Shown here: one piece after another, positions 15,332-22,853 of the stretch
Position numbering within the stretch: position 1 is the stretch's first letter
Layout of the letters: each line of letters starts with the position of its first letter
Made by a program: the position numbers and the translations under genes
From: CAYZEZ01 sp964477295
Lineage (GTDB): Bacteria; Bacteroidota; Bacteroidia; Bacteroidales; SM23-62
Assembly (NCBI GenBank): GCA_964477295.1
Contig: CAYZEZ010000017.1
Span: 1 to 30,425 of the forward strand
Length of the DNA stretch: 30,425 nt
Direction of reading: 5' to 3'
Notes under the pieces: model-generated
Told to the model about the DNA's origin: nothing
The model's database searches: none
What the model saw: the letters and a program-made list of their open reading frames with translations, nothing else

Positions 15332-17728
15332 TTAGAAGTGGAATGAATACTTGAAATATGGCATAACGGGGAACAGGCAAATAGAGTTCATAACTTTACT
15401 GCTGTTATTATCTCCGATTAAGGCATCGTAGTCAGTATAAACGATAAAAGAATTATGGTGATTATAGGCATTGGTAACACCGAAAGACCAGGTTCTTTCA
15501 AAATGCCTTTTCTCTTTATGGAGATTAATACCAATATCAAGTCTTTGATAATTAGTTAATGTATAAGCATTTTTTTTGCTATATAAAATCACATCGTTTT
15601 TATTACTGTTGAAAAAGCCTGTATTTATATTGAAATTTGAGACGTATTGCATCTCTGGAAGAGTCATTTTCCTGCCACTTGCATAAACCCAGATAATTCC
15701 CAAATCAAAACGATTGCTAAAGGTATGATTGGCGACCAGGCTTAAATCATGTCTCCTGTCAAAAATATACGGAAACCGTTCTCCATTATTGATATTATCA
15801 AACTGTCTTTCTGTCTTTGAAATTGTATAAGCCAGCCAGCCGGTTAATTTTCCCTCTTTTTTTTCAAACATCAGTTCCAGGCCTTTAGACCAGCCTTTGC
15901 CCACTTCGAATATATCTTCCCACAACACCGGATTTTCGTTGTATGCAAAATTTTCATTATCTGACAGAACATTTTCTTGTTTTTTGAGAAAACCTTCAAT
16001 TGTTAAATCAAACATCTTATCCGGTGTATAAACAAATCCTATGGCTACCTGGTCGCTTCTCTGAGGTGGAAGGTTATCTGTGACAGGAAGCCATACCTCA
16101 GGATTCATGCTCAGATTTAGCAGGTTATTTTTATAATATATCTCTAAAATATTTGGATACTGCTGAACATATTGGTTCATCCTTGAATAGGATGCTTTTA
16201 CTGAAAGTTTGTCTGGCAAAATAACAAATACCGTTGAAAGGCGGGGCTCAAAGGAATGATAGGTTTTATCTTTAACAGAGTAGGATGAATAGTGCAATCC
16301 GATATTTGTTTTCATAAAACCGAACAGGTCAATTTTATCTTCAATATACAGGTGAAACTCATTGGAATATATATGCCTGTTATAAAAGGTGGAATCGAAT
16401 AGAACGGTATTTAAGGTATCCGAGATTTTGTTGTGTTTTTCCAACGGGAGCCACTTGTGGTAGGTGTAATTTGTACCAAACCGTAAATAATGATTTTGAT
16501 TTGGTATATAGGTGAAACTGATTGAGGCCGAAAAATCTTCCAGACCCGAAGAAGCGTTTTCAACTATGAATCTCTTTTGATTTGCTACCTCAGAAAAGGC
16601 ATTACTGTTATAAATTGCATCATATCTGCTATAGATAAGATTGGTATGGAAAAACAGGTTTTTTCCTGCAATCTGGCTCCATCTTAAGGTGGTTGTCAGA
16701 TTACCCCAGCCTGTATTAAAATCAACATAATCATCACTATCATCCCTTAATATATTATTGTCGAACTTTAATGCCAGATCATCTTTTCCTGTATATGCGC
16801 TTAGAAAAATTTTACTCTTAGGAGAAAATTCATAGCTGATTTTACTATTTAGATCATAGAAATGATAACCGCGAAGGAAACCATTATCAGAAAATGGCCG
16901 TGCAATCAAATCGAAGTAGGTTCTTCTCCCGGATAATATGAACGATGATTTATTTTTAACAATTGGCCCTTCCAGGGTAAATCTTGAGGAAAGCAAACCT
17001 ATACTTCCTTGTCCTGCGAAAGATTGGTTATTTCCTTCCTTCATTCTGATATCCAATACTGAAGATGTCCGTCCGCCATACCGTGCAGGAAAACCTCCTT
17101 TGATAAAATCGACATTATGAATTGCATCCGTGTTGAAGACAGAAAAGAAGCCCCACAAGTGATTCACATTATAGACCGGGGCGCCATCAAGCAATACAAG
17201 ATTATCGCCCTGGCCACTGCCCCGTATATGCATACCGCCTGTTCCTTCTGTACCGGAATGAACTCCTGGTAGTAATTGTATCGTTTTTACCAGATCATTT
17301 TCGCCAATTAATTGTGGAATGTTTGATGTCTTTTGAGGATCAATCCGTGCAACGCTCATTTGTGTAGAGTTCACTTTATCATGCCTGTTACCGGTTACAA
17401 CAATTTCTCCCAGATAGCTACCTGGTGCAAGCAGAATGTTGATAATTGAATCACGCTGGAAATTGACTGAAATGGTCTTACTTCTATAACCTACAAATGA
17501 TATTTCCAGGGTTTGCGATTGGTCAACATTGATACTGAAATAACCATATTCATTAGTAATTACCCCTGTTTTGGATTGCGTATTATATATAGTCGCATTT
17601 ATGAGCGCTTCGCCGGATAATGAATCCTTCACAAAACCACTGATATTCAGGTTTTGTGAGTAATTGGATTTAAACATTAGCATCAGGGCGGCAATTAAAT
17701 AAATCCGTAGGCTCAATATATTTTGCAT
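15332..17728 (-). CDS. TonB-dependent outer-membrane receptor
   Basis: A 798-aa receptor using the start at 17728 (MQNILSLRIYLIAALMLMF...NYSQ signal peptide); an ATG 33 bp upstream only adds polar residues. Order of parts: a carboxypeptidase-regulatory-like beta domain (about 30-105, ISGFVKDSLSGEALINATIY ... EISFVGYRS), a plug domain (about 108-230, with GEIVVTG, GGMHIRGSGQGDNLVLLDGA and FPARYGGRTSSVLDI), and a long 22-strand-type barrel ending YFKYSFHF with a C-terminal Phe suited to BAM insertion. It is followed by a DUF4249 lipoprotein instead of SusD, and no ECF sigma/anti-sigma pair is adjacent. The substrate is unknown; this receptor type is not necessarily glycan-specific. Confidence 0.93.
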   Translation of the reverse strand: MQNILSLRIYLIAALMLMFKSNYSQNLNISGFVKDSLSGEALINATIYNTQSKTGVITNEYGYFSINVDQSQTLEISFVGYRSKTISVNFQRDSIINILLAPGSYLGEIVVTGNRHDKVNSTQMSVARIDPQKTSNIPQLIGENDLVKTIQLLPGVHSGTEGTGGMHIRGSGQGDNLVLLDGAPVYNVNHLWGFFSVFNTDAIHNVDFIKGGFPARYGGRTSSVLDIRMKEGNNQSFAGQGSIGLLSSRFTLEGPIVKNKSSFILSGRRTYFDLIARPFSDNGFLRGYHFYDLNSKISYEFSPKSKIFLSAYTGKDDLALKFDNNILRDDSDDYVDFNTGWGNLTTTLRWSQIAGKNLFFHTNLIYSRYDAIYNSNAFSEVANQKRFIVENASSGLEDFSASISFTYIPNQNHYLRFGTNYTYHKWLPLEKHNKISDTLNTVLFDSTFYNRHIYSNEFHLYIEDKIDLFGFMKTNIGLHYSSYSVKDKTYHSFEPRLSTVFVILPDKLSVKASYSRMNQYVQQYPNILEIYYKNNLLNLSMNPEVWLPVTDNLPPQRSDQVAIGFVYTPDKMFDLTIEGFLKKQENVLSDNENFAYNENPVLWEDIFEVGKGWSKGLELMFEKKEGKLTGWLAYTISKTERQFDNINNGERFPYIFDRRHDLSLVANHTFSNRFDLGIIWVYASGRKMTLPEMQYVSNFNINTGFFNSNKNDVILYSKKNAYTLTNYQRLDIGINLHKEKRHFERTWSFGVTNAYNHHNSFIVYTDYDALIGDNNSSKVMNSICLFPVMPYFKYSFHF

Positions 17729-17902
17729 TATTGGTTGAAGACTAAACGCACGACAGGGCAATTAATTACTCAGGAAAGGATATTTGAGTTATACTTCTTA
17801 GGAATTCCATGCAAGAAGTGAAAGGGATTTTATTTTATGCATCTTCTGATATTCATTATTTATTATTCAGCTTTTCTCACCCAAATCCCATTCTCACACT
17901 CT

Positions 17903-17928
17903 ACCTGGCAAATCATAAATCGTTAATC
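17903..17928 (-). repeat. GATTAACGAT repeat, copy 3, carrying the uvrB stop codon
   Basis: Read on the minus strand this begins GATTAACGATTTATGATTT. Its first six bases are the last uvrB codon (GAT, Asp673) and the stop (TAA at 17923-17925), so the repeat overlaps the 3' end of the gene. Confidence 0.6.
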
Positions 17929-19944
17929 ATTATTCTTGGATCTTAATATCTCTTCCAGCTTCCGAATCTCATCCCTGAACCTCGCAGCTTCAATAAAATT
18001 CAATTCCTTTGCAGCCTTCTCCATCGATTTCCTGGTCTTGTCAATGGTTTTCTGCAGTGCCGCCTTGTCCATATACTTGATCAGGGGATCGGCAGCCACG
18101 TTAACCTCTTCGGGCTCAACATAGTAGTCGCCCTGCGTAATGGTTTCAACCGGTCTGCCCATGAAATTCTTTGATGCTTTTATGATCTGTCTGGGGGTGA
18201 TATTATTTTTGACGTTATATTTTAATTGTTTTTCGCGGCGGCGACCGGTTTCATCGATTGTGCGCTGCATTGAGTTCGTAACGTTATCGGCATACATGAT
18301 CACCTTCCCGTTAAGGTTCCTGGCGGCCCGGCCCGCTGTCTGGGTCAGTGATCGCTCCGATCTGAGGAATCCCTCTTTATCGGCATCGAGAATGGCAACC
18401 AGCGACACTTCAGGCAGATCGAGACCTTCCCGTAACAGGTTGATCCCAACCAATACATCGAAGGTGCCTTTTCTTAAACCTTCTATGATCTCCACACGCT
18501 CCAGTGTATCGATGTCAGAATGAATGTATCGGGTACGGATATTTAACTTGACCAGGTATTTGGTCAGTTCTTCTGCCATTCGCTTGGTCAGGGTGGTCAC
18601 CAGGATGCGTTCTTCTTTTTTAACCCTGTCATTAATTTCGCCCAGCAGATGGTCAATCTGGTTTAAGCTTGGCCTGACATCAATGACCGGATCAAGCAAT
18701 CCGGTTGGCCGGATCACCTGCTCAACAATAATTCCTTCGCATTTTTCCAGTTCATAATCGGCAGGTGTGGCGCTTACATAGATCACCTGGTTGATCATTT
18801 CCTCAAACTCATCAAATTTCAGCGGGCGGTTATCAATAGCAGCGGGTAGGCGAAAACCATACTCAACCAGATTTTTTTTTCGCGAATGATCTCCCCCGAA
18901 CATGGCCCTAACCTGTGGCAAGGTTACGTGACTTTCATCCACGAACATCAGGAAATCTTTCGGGAAATAATCAAGCAGGCAGAAGGGCCTGGCACCGGAA
19001 GGCCTGCCATCGAAATACCTGGAATAATTTTCAATGCCCGGGCAGTGCCCCAGCTCTTTGATCATCTCCAGGTCATAGTTGACTCTCTCCTCTATCCTTT
19101 TGGCTTCCAGGTCCTTACCGTTATCTTTAAAGAATTCAATCTGCCTGATCAGGTCATTTTCGATCTGTTCGATGGCTGACTTCATGCGGTATTTTGTTGT
19201 GACAAAAATATTGGCAGGATAGACGAAAACCTTTTCAAATTTTTCCAGTGTATTTCCATTAAACGGATCAAAAGAGGATATTCCCTCAATCTCGTCCCCC
19301 CAGAAGACAAACCTGTACCCAAGATCATGATAGGCGAGAAACACGTCCACGTTATCACCCCGAACCCTGAATGTTCCCTTTTTGAAGTCGATTTCATTCC
19401 TGGAATACATGCTGTCAACCAATTTCCTGAGTAATTCGTTCCGCGAGATTTTTTGTCCAACCTCGATTTGCAAAGTGTTTTCATAAAAATCTTCGGGATT
19501 ACCGATACCATACAGGCAGGAAACAGAAGAGACCACTATAACATCCTTTCTTCCCGACAGCAGGGAAGAAGTGGTGCTCAAGCGCAGTTTTTCAATCTCA
19601 TCATTGATCGACAGGTCTTTTTCTATGTAGAGGTCTGTGACAGGCAGATATGCCTCGGGCTGGTAATAATCATAATAGGATACAAAATATTCGACTGCAT
19701 TTTCGGGGAAGAACTGTTTGAACTCTCCATATAGCTGGGCAGCCAGGGTTTTATTATGACTTAATACCAGGGTGGGCCGTCCAATATTCCGGATGAGATT
19801 GGCCATCGTGAATGTCTTCCCCGAACCGGTAACACCGAGGAGTGTCTGGTATTTTTCATTATTCATTATCCCCTCTGTCAGCTGCTTAATTGCCTCCGGC
19901 TGATCTCCTGTGGGTTTGTAGTCTGATGTTAGTTTGAAATCCAT
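17923..19944 (-). CDS. uvrB: Excinuclease ABC subunit UvrB
   Basis: A 673-aa helicase-like damage-verification subunit of nucleotide excision repair, which takes DNA from UvrA and recruits UvrC. Walker A is GVTGSGKT at 37-44; the damage-probing beta-hairpin is SYYDYYQPEAYLP (89-101) and following; the DEAD-like box is DESH (336-339); helicase motifs include YVSATPADYELEKC and ATLLREGLDLPEVSLV-like INLLREGLDLPEVSLVAI, and QTAGRAARN. The C-terminal UvrC-binding UVR domain is present (about 633-668, with AAKELNFIEAARFRDEIRKLE). Full length. The start MDFKLTSDYKPTGDQPEAI is canonical. The final codon and stop fall inside an intergenic repeat unit. uvrA and uvrC are not adjacent. Confidence 0.97.
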   Translation of the reverse strand: MDFKLTSDYKPTGDQPEAIKQLTEGIMNNEKYQTLLGVTGSGKTFTMANLIRNIGRPTLVLSHNKTLAAQLYGEFKQFFPENAVEYFVSYYDYYQPEAYLPVTDLYIEKDLSINDEIEKLRLSTTSSLLSGRKDVIVVSSVSCLYGIGNPEDFYENTLQIEVGQKISRNELLRKLVDSMYSRNEIDFKKGTFRVRGDNVDVFLAYHDLGYRFVFWGDEIEGISSFDPFNGNTLEKFEKVFVYPANIFVTTKYRMKSAIEQIENDLIRQIEFFKDNGKDLEAKRIEERVNYDLEMIKELGHCPGIENYSRYFDGRPSGARPFCLLDYFPKDFLMFVDESHVTLPQVRAMFGGDHSRKKNLVEYGFRLPAAIDNRPLKFDEFEEMINQVIYVSATPADYELEKCEGIIVEQVIRPTGLLDPVIDVRPSLNQIDHLLGEINDRVKKEERILVTTLTKRMAEELTKYLVKLNIRTRYIHSDIDTLERVEIIEGLRKGTFDVLVGINLLREGLDLPEVSLVAILDADKEGFLRSERSLTQTAGRAARNLNGKVIMYADNVTNSMQRTIDETGRRREKQLKYNVKNNITPRQIIKASKNFMGRPVETITQGDYYVEPEEVNVAADPLIKYMDKAALQKTIDKTRKSMEKAAKELNFIEAARFRDEIRKLEEILRSKNND

Positions 19945-19963
19945 GAAGATGTTCTTCGTTCAC

Positions 19964-20068
19964 TTGCCGTCTGTTTTAGCTGACGGATCAAAGATTGATC
20001 ATAACAATCGGGCTGAAGCCCGGATTCTTTTTCGGACTGATATATCCGTTAGTTAAAACCGATGGCAA
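19964..20068. repeat. Nested inverted-repeat element between the EEP gene and uvrB
   Basis: The outer arms 19964-19988 and 20044-20068 (25 nt each) are reverse complements at 21 of 25 positions; three of the four differences become G-U pairs in the plus-strand RNA. Inside is a hairpin with CGGGC (20009-20013), loop TGAA and GCCCG (20018-20022), extendable to 8 bp with one bulged G. The element fills most of the 129-bp spacer. It could be a REP/MITE-like mobile palindrome acting as an attenuator or mRNA processing site between the two minus-strand genes. Confidence 0.7.
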
Positions 20069-20073
20069 TCGAT

Positions 20074-21108
20074 TTATTCCTTAGTAAATGTCACATAAAC
20101 CGGAAAATGATCACTAACTCCTCCATAGTAGTTCGGCCCTCCATATGTACGATTCGGTACCTTCTGACCCAGTCTTTCATCATTGTACAACATCCATTCG
20201 GCACTGAAAATTTTTCCACTGTAATAATTTGTGTGTAGCCCTGATCCTGGTGACAGCAGTGCCTGGGAAATGATGATCTGATCCAGCATATTCCAATTTC
20301 CCCGGTAATTGTATGTCCCCTTGTTCTCGTCATTGTGCATGTCATACATCAGGTTGTACAGGTCCCTGTCTGATGCATTTTTTTTCTTGTTATTGGCCAT
20401 CAGCATCCCGAATATGCTGTTATTTGTGGGTTCATCATTGAAATCTCCCATGATGATAATTTTAGCATCATTATCGCTGTTCAGCAGCTTATCAATTTCC
20501 TTCCGCAGGGCCACAGCAGCAAATATTCTTTTCGGTTCTGACTCCCTCAGTCCATCCCTTCTTGAACTCCAGTGGTTAACAAAAAGGTGTAACGTTTCAT
20601 TATCGCTGGTCTGTCCCTTTACATACAAGATGTCCCTTGTGGTTTCAGTTGAATCAAAAGGAAACACAACCGGAATGGCTTTTTTCTCAACAACAGTAAT
20701 TTCTTCCGTCCTGTAAAGAAGTGCCACATCAATACCCCTGATATCAGGACTTTCAATATGCACAACACCATAATTCCCTTTACGCAAAGCATCTGTCCGG
20801 ATCAGGTCCTGCAGAACCTCATCGTTTTCAACCTCAGCCAATCCTATGATTTCAGGTAATTCTGATGGATTCACTGACTGAATAACATGTGCAATGTCAC
20901 CCAGTTTCTTTCCGTAGCGCTCCTGGTTCCATTTCTTTTCAGATCCAGGGGTAAATTCCTCATCAACCTTGTCCGGCGCATCCAATGTATCAAACAGGTT
21001 TTCAACATTATAGAACATTACTATCCATGGGTCCTCCTTTTTCTGAGCTGAGACAGCCAGTGAAAGGATGAGAAGTAATACGGTAATCTTTGATTTGAAT
21101 TGATTCAT
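20074..21108 (-). CDS. Secreted endonuclease/exonuclease/phosphatase-fold hydrolase
   Basis: A 344-aa metal-dependent hydrolase of the EEP (DNase I-like) superfamily with an N-terminal signal peptide (residues 1-21, SLAVSAQ), so it acts in the periplasm or outside the cell. Catalytic landmarks are FYNVENLFD with Asn34, GLAEVEN with Glu92, VNHWSSRR with His179, MGDFNDEP with Asp222 and Asn224, the MLDQI segment (Asp276) and VSDHFPV with Asp333-His334. These define an intact active site. Substrates in the superfamily range from DNA to phospholipids and phosphate esters; the sequence does not decide between them. It is upstream of uvrB on the same strand but separated by the nested repeat, so a shared repair role should not be assumed. 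Confidence 0.9.
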   Translation of the reverse strand: MNQFKSKITVLLLILSLAVSAQKKEDPWIVMFYNVENLFDTLDAPDKVDEEFTPGSEKKWNQERYGKKLGDIAHVIQSVNPSELPEIIGLAEVENDEVLQDLIRTDALRKGNYGVVHIESPDIRGIDVALLYRTEEITVVEKKAIPVVFPFDSTETTRDILYVKGQTSDNETLHLFVNHWSSRRDGLRESEPKRIFAAVALRKEIDKLLNSDNDAKIIIMGDFNDEPTNNSIFGMLMANNKKKNASDRDLYNLMYDMHNDENKGTYNYRGNWNMLDQIIISQALLSPGSGLHTNYYSGKIFSAEWMLYNDERLGQKVPNRTYGGPNYYGGVSDHFPVYVTFTKE

Positions 21109-21129
21109 AAGTGTAGATATTTGAGCTTA

Positions 21130-21137
21130 CAAATTTA
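21130..21137 (-). promoter_or_regulatory. Candidate -7 box for the EEP gene
   Basis: On the minus strand this reads TAAATTTG, a perfect TAnnTTTG, 21 bp before the ATG. The -33 region about 19 bp upstream is not a good match. Confidence 0.35.
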
Positions 21138-21175
21138 GCAGAATAATAATCCCGGAGAGAAGAATTCGGTCACGG

Positions 21176-21206
21176 TTTAAATAACCAAAAGAATTTTTTA
21201 TCTTTA
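21176..21206 (+). promoter_or_regulatory. Possible promoter of the cyclase-HD gene
   Basis: TTTA at 21176-21179 and TATCTTTA at 21199-21206 are spaced 19 bp, matching TTTG-N19-TAnnTTTG except for the final base of each box. The transcript would have a leader of about 65 nt before 21277. Confidence 0.4.
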
Positions 21207-21276
21207 GATTTATGAAGGCATTGTTTCTTATTTGTAAATAATTCTGGAAATTGCCATAACAAATATCATGTAAATC

Positions 21277-22683
21277 ATGTCAGATCAGGATGCCAATCTC
21301 TTGAAGCGGATCTCAAAACTGGCCAAACAAAACCAGGAACTTATTGAGCAAAATGAAAAGCTCAGCAAGGAAAACGACAAGATACAGGAAGAATTAATTT
21401 ACCTGCAGGAAATCCTGGACGAATTCAAGAAGGGGGGGGCAATACCTGAGGTCCGGGATGCCGATCGCCCCAGGGCTCTGAGATTTAAGATGGCTACAGT
21501 ATTGTATGCCAATATTCATGGTTTTTATAAGATTACAGAGGGAATGGATTCGGAGAGGCTGATGGATGAATTGGACGAGGTTATGTTTACATTTGATAAG
21601 ATACTTAAGAAATATAAGATACAGAAGATCAAAACCATTGGTGACTCTTACATGTGTGCCGGCGGTGTTCCGGTTAAAAATATTACCAATCCTGTTCAGG
21701 TGGTGATGGCCGCGTTAGAGATGCAGCAATTCCTGGATGAATTTGAAAGCCACCTTGAGGAGGAGAAAAGAATATGGGATATTAAGATGGGTATTCATAC
21801 AGGTCCGGTTACCGCCAATGTACAGGGAAAGAAAAAGGTATCCTATGATATCAAGGGTGATACGGTGAATATTGCCACAAGAATGGAAGCTTCAGCAGAG
21901 TTTGGAAGCATCCTTATCTCGGTTATGACGTATGAGTTGACCAAGGAATTCTTTGTCTCCGAATATTCCGGGAAATTGCCGGTCAAATACCACAAGGACC
22001 TTGAGATGTTCAAATTAAGGGGATTGAGGCCGGAGTTCTCTGATGATGACAAGGGGATCGTCCCGAATGAGGCATTTAGTACCAAGTTTAAATTAATCCA
22101 GTTTACTGATATGCAGGAGATTATACTTGACAAACTGGAACAGGGACTTCCTAAATATCTCTATTACCATAATGTTAAGCACACCGTCGATGTGGTTACT
22201 GAAGTTGAGCTAATCGGTTGGGCTGAAGGATGTTCCGATGAAGAGATTGTGTTATTAAAGACAGCAGGACTATTCCATGATGCCGGCCATACCATTGGAT
22301 ATGATAATCATGAGGAGTACGGATGTGATATGGCGAGGGATTTTTTACCAAAGTATGGATACAGCGAAGAGCAGATAGAAAGGATTTGTGATATTATTAT
22401 GGCCACCAAAATGCCTCCAAAGCCTAAAGATCTGCTGCAATCCATTATATGTGATTCAGACCTGGATTACCTGGGCCGGAGCGATATGATACCCGTTTCA
22501 AATACCCTGTACAAGGAATTGAAAGAGCAGAACAAGATCGGAACTTTCAACGATTGGAATAAGCTGCAGGTAAAATTCATTACAGTACATCAGTATTTTA
22601 CTGAAACCGCAAGGAATCTGCGCGAGGTAAATAAACAGAAGCAGATTGAGCGGATCAAGGCTCTTATTACTGAGGAGGATTAA
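21277..22683 (+). CDS. Coiled-coil/class III nucleotide cyclase/HD phosphohydrolase fusion
   Basis: A 468-aa soluble protein with no signal peptide. Residues 5-52 are a charged coiled coil likely to dimerise the protein. Residues about 70-255 form a class III adenylyl/guanylyl cyclase domain: MATVLYANIHGF (72-83), KIKTIGDSYMCAGG (117-130), MGIHTGPVTANV (171-182) and YDIKGDTVNIATRM (190-203). Lys119 and Asp191 are adenylyl-cyclase-type base-selecting residues; the second metal Asp (Asp123), Asn198 and Arg202 are present, but the first metal Asp is Asn79. Residues about 270-468 form an HD-type domain with His298/His302, His334-Asp335 in LFHDAGH, His345 and Asp393-Asp397 in CDSDLDYLG. Expected activities are ATP to cAMP and hydrolysis of a phospho-ester, but neither is proven. 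No two-component partner is adjacent. Confidence 0.88.
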   Translation: MSDQDANLLKRISKLAKQNQELIEQNEKLSKENDKIQEELIYLQEILDEFKKGGAIPEVRDADRPRALRFKMATVLYANIHGFYKITEGMDSERLMDELDEVMFTFDKILKKYKIQKIKTIGDSYMCAGGVPVKNITNPVQVVMAALEMQQFLDEFESHLEEEKRIWDIKMGIHTGPVTANVQGKKKVSYDIKGDTVNIATRMEASAEFGSILISVMTYELTKEFFVSEYSGKLPVKYHKDLEMFKLRGLRPEFSDDDKGIVPNEAFSTKFKLIQFTDMQEIILDKLEQGLPKYLYYHNVKHTVDVVTEVELIGWAEGCSDEEIVLLKTAGLFHDAGHTIGYDNHEEYGCDMARDFLPKYGYSEEQIERICDIIMATKMPPKPKDLLQSIICDSDLDYLGRSDMIPVSNTLYKELKEQNKIGTFNDWNKLQVKFITVHQYFTETARNLREVNKQKQIERIKALITEED

Positions 22684-22697
22684 CCCTGAAAAAACAA

Positions 22698-22741
22698 GAC
22701 CTCCAAGGTCTAGACCTCCGGAGGTCTAGACCTTGGAGGTC
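22698..22741. repeat. Perfect 44-bp palindrome after the cyclase gene
   Basis: Two 22-bp arms (22698-22719 and 22720-22741) are exact reverse complements with no spacer. Each arm itself contains GACCTCC and GGTCTAGACC, so the element is built of smaller palindromic units with TCTAGA centres. It starts 14 bp after the cyclase stop. It may work as a bidirectional hairpin terminator, but no clear T tract follows. Confidence 0.75.
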
Positions 22742-22804
22742 CTTTCACTAAAAAATATAAAAATATCAAATTAAGATATTGATAATCAAATATATGAACG
22801 CTCA

Positions 22805-22819
22805 GGACCTTGGAGGTCC
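22805..22819. repeat. Related short hairpin upstream of the LRR gene
   Basis: GGACCT and AGGTCC flank TGG; the 13-bp core GACCTTGGAGGTC is identical to the right end of the 44-bp palindrome (22729-22741). It lies 34 bp before the LRR start codon, in the leader of the two-gene cassette. Confidence 0.6.
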
Positions 22820-22853
22820 AGGCTAAATTACATCAACTATAAATTATTGCCTT

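Noticed and set aside
17762..17922. Terminator or promoter pair between uvrB and the TonB receptor
   Set aside because: Only weak TTGCAT/TATAAC-like hexamers and no hairpin with a T tract were visible.
22698..22819. Repeats resembling a tiny CRISPR array
   Set aside because: The units are palindromes in different arrangements with no regular spacers and no cas genes in the window.
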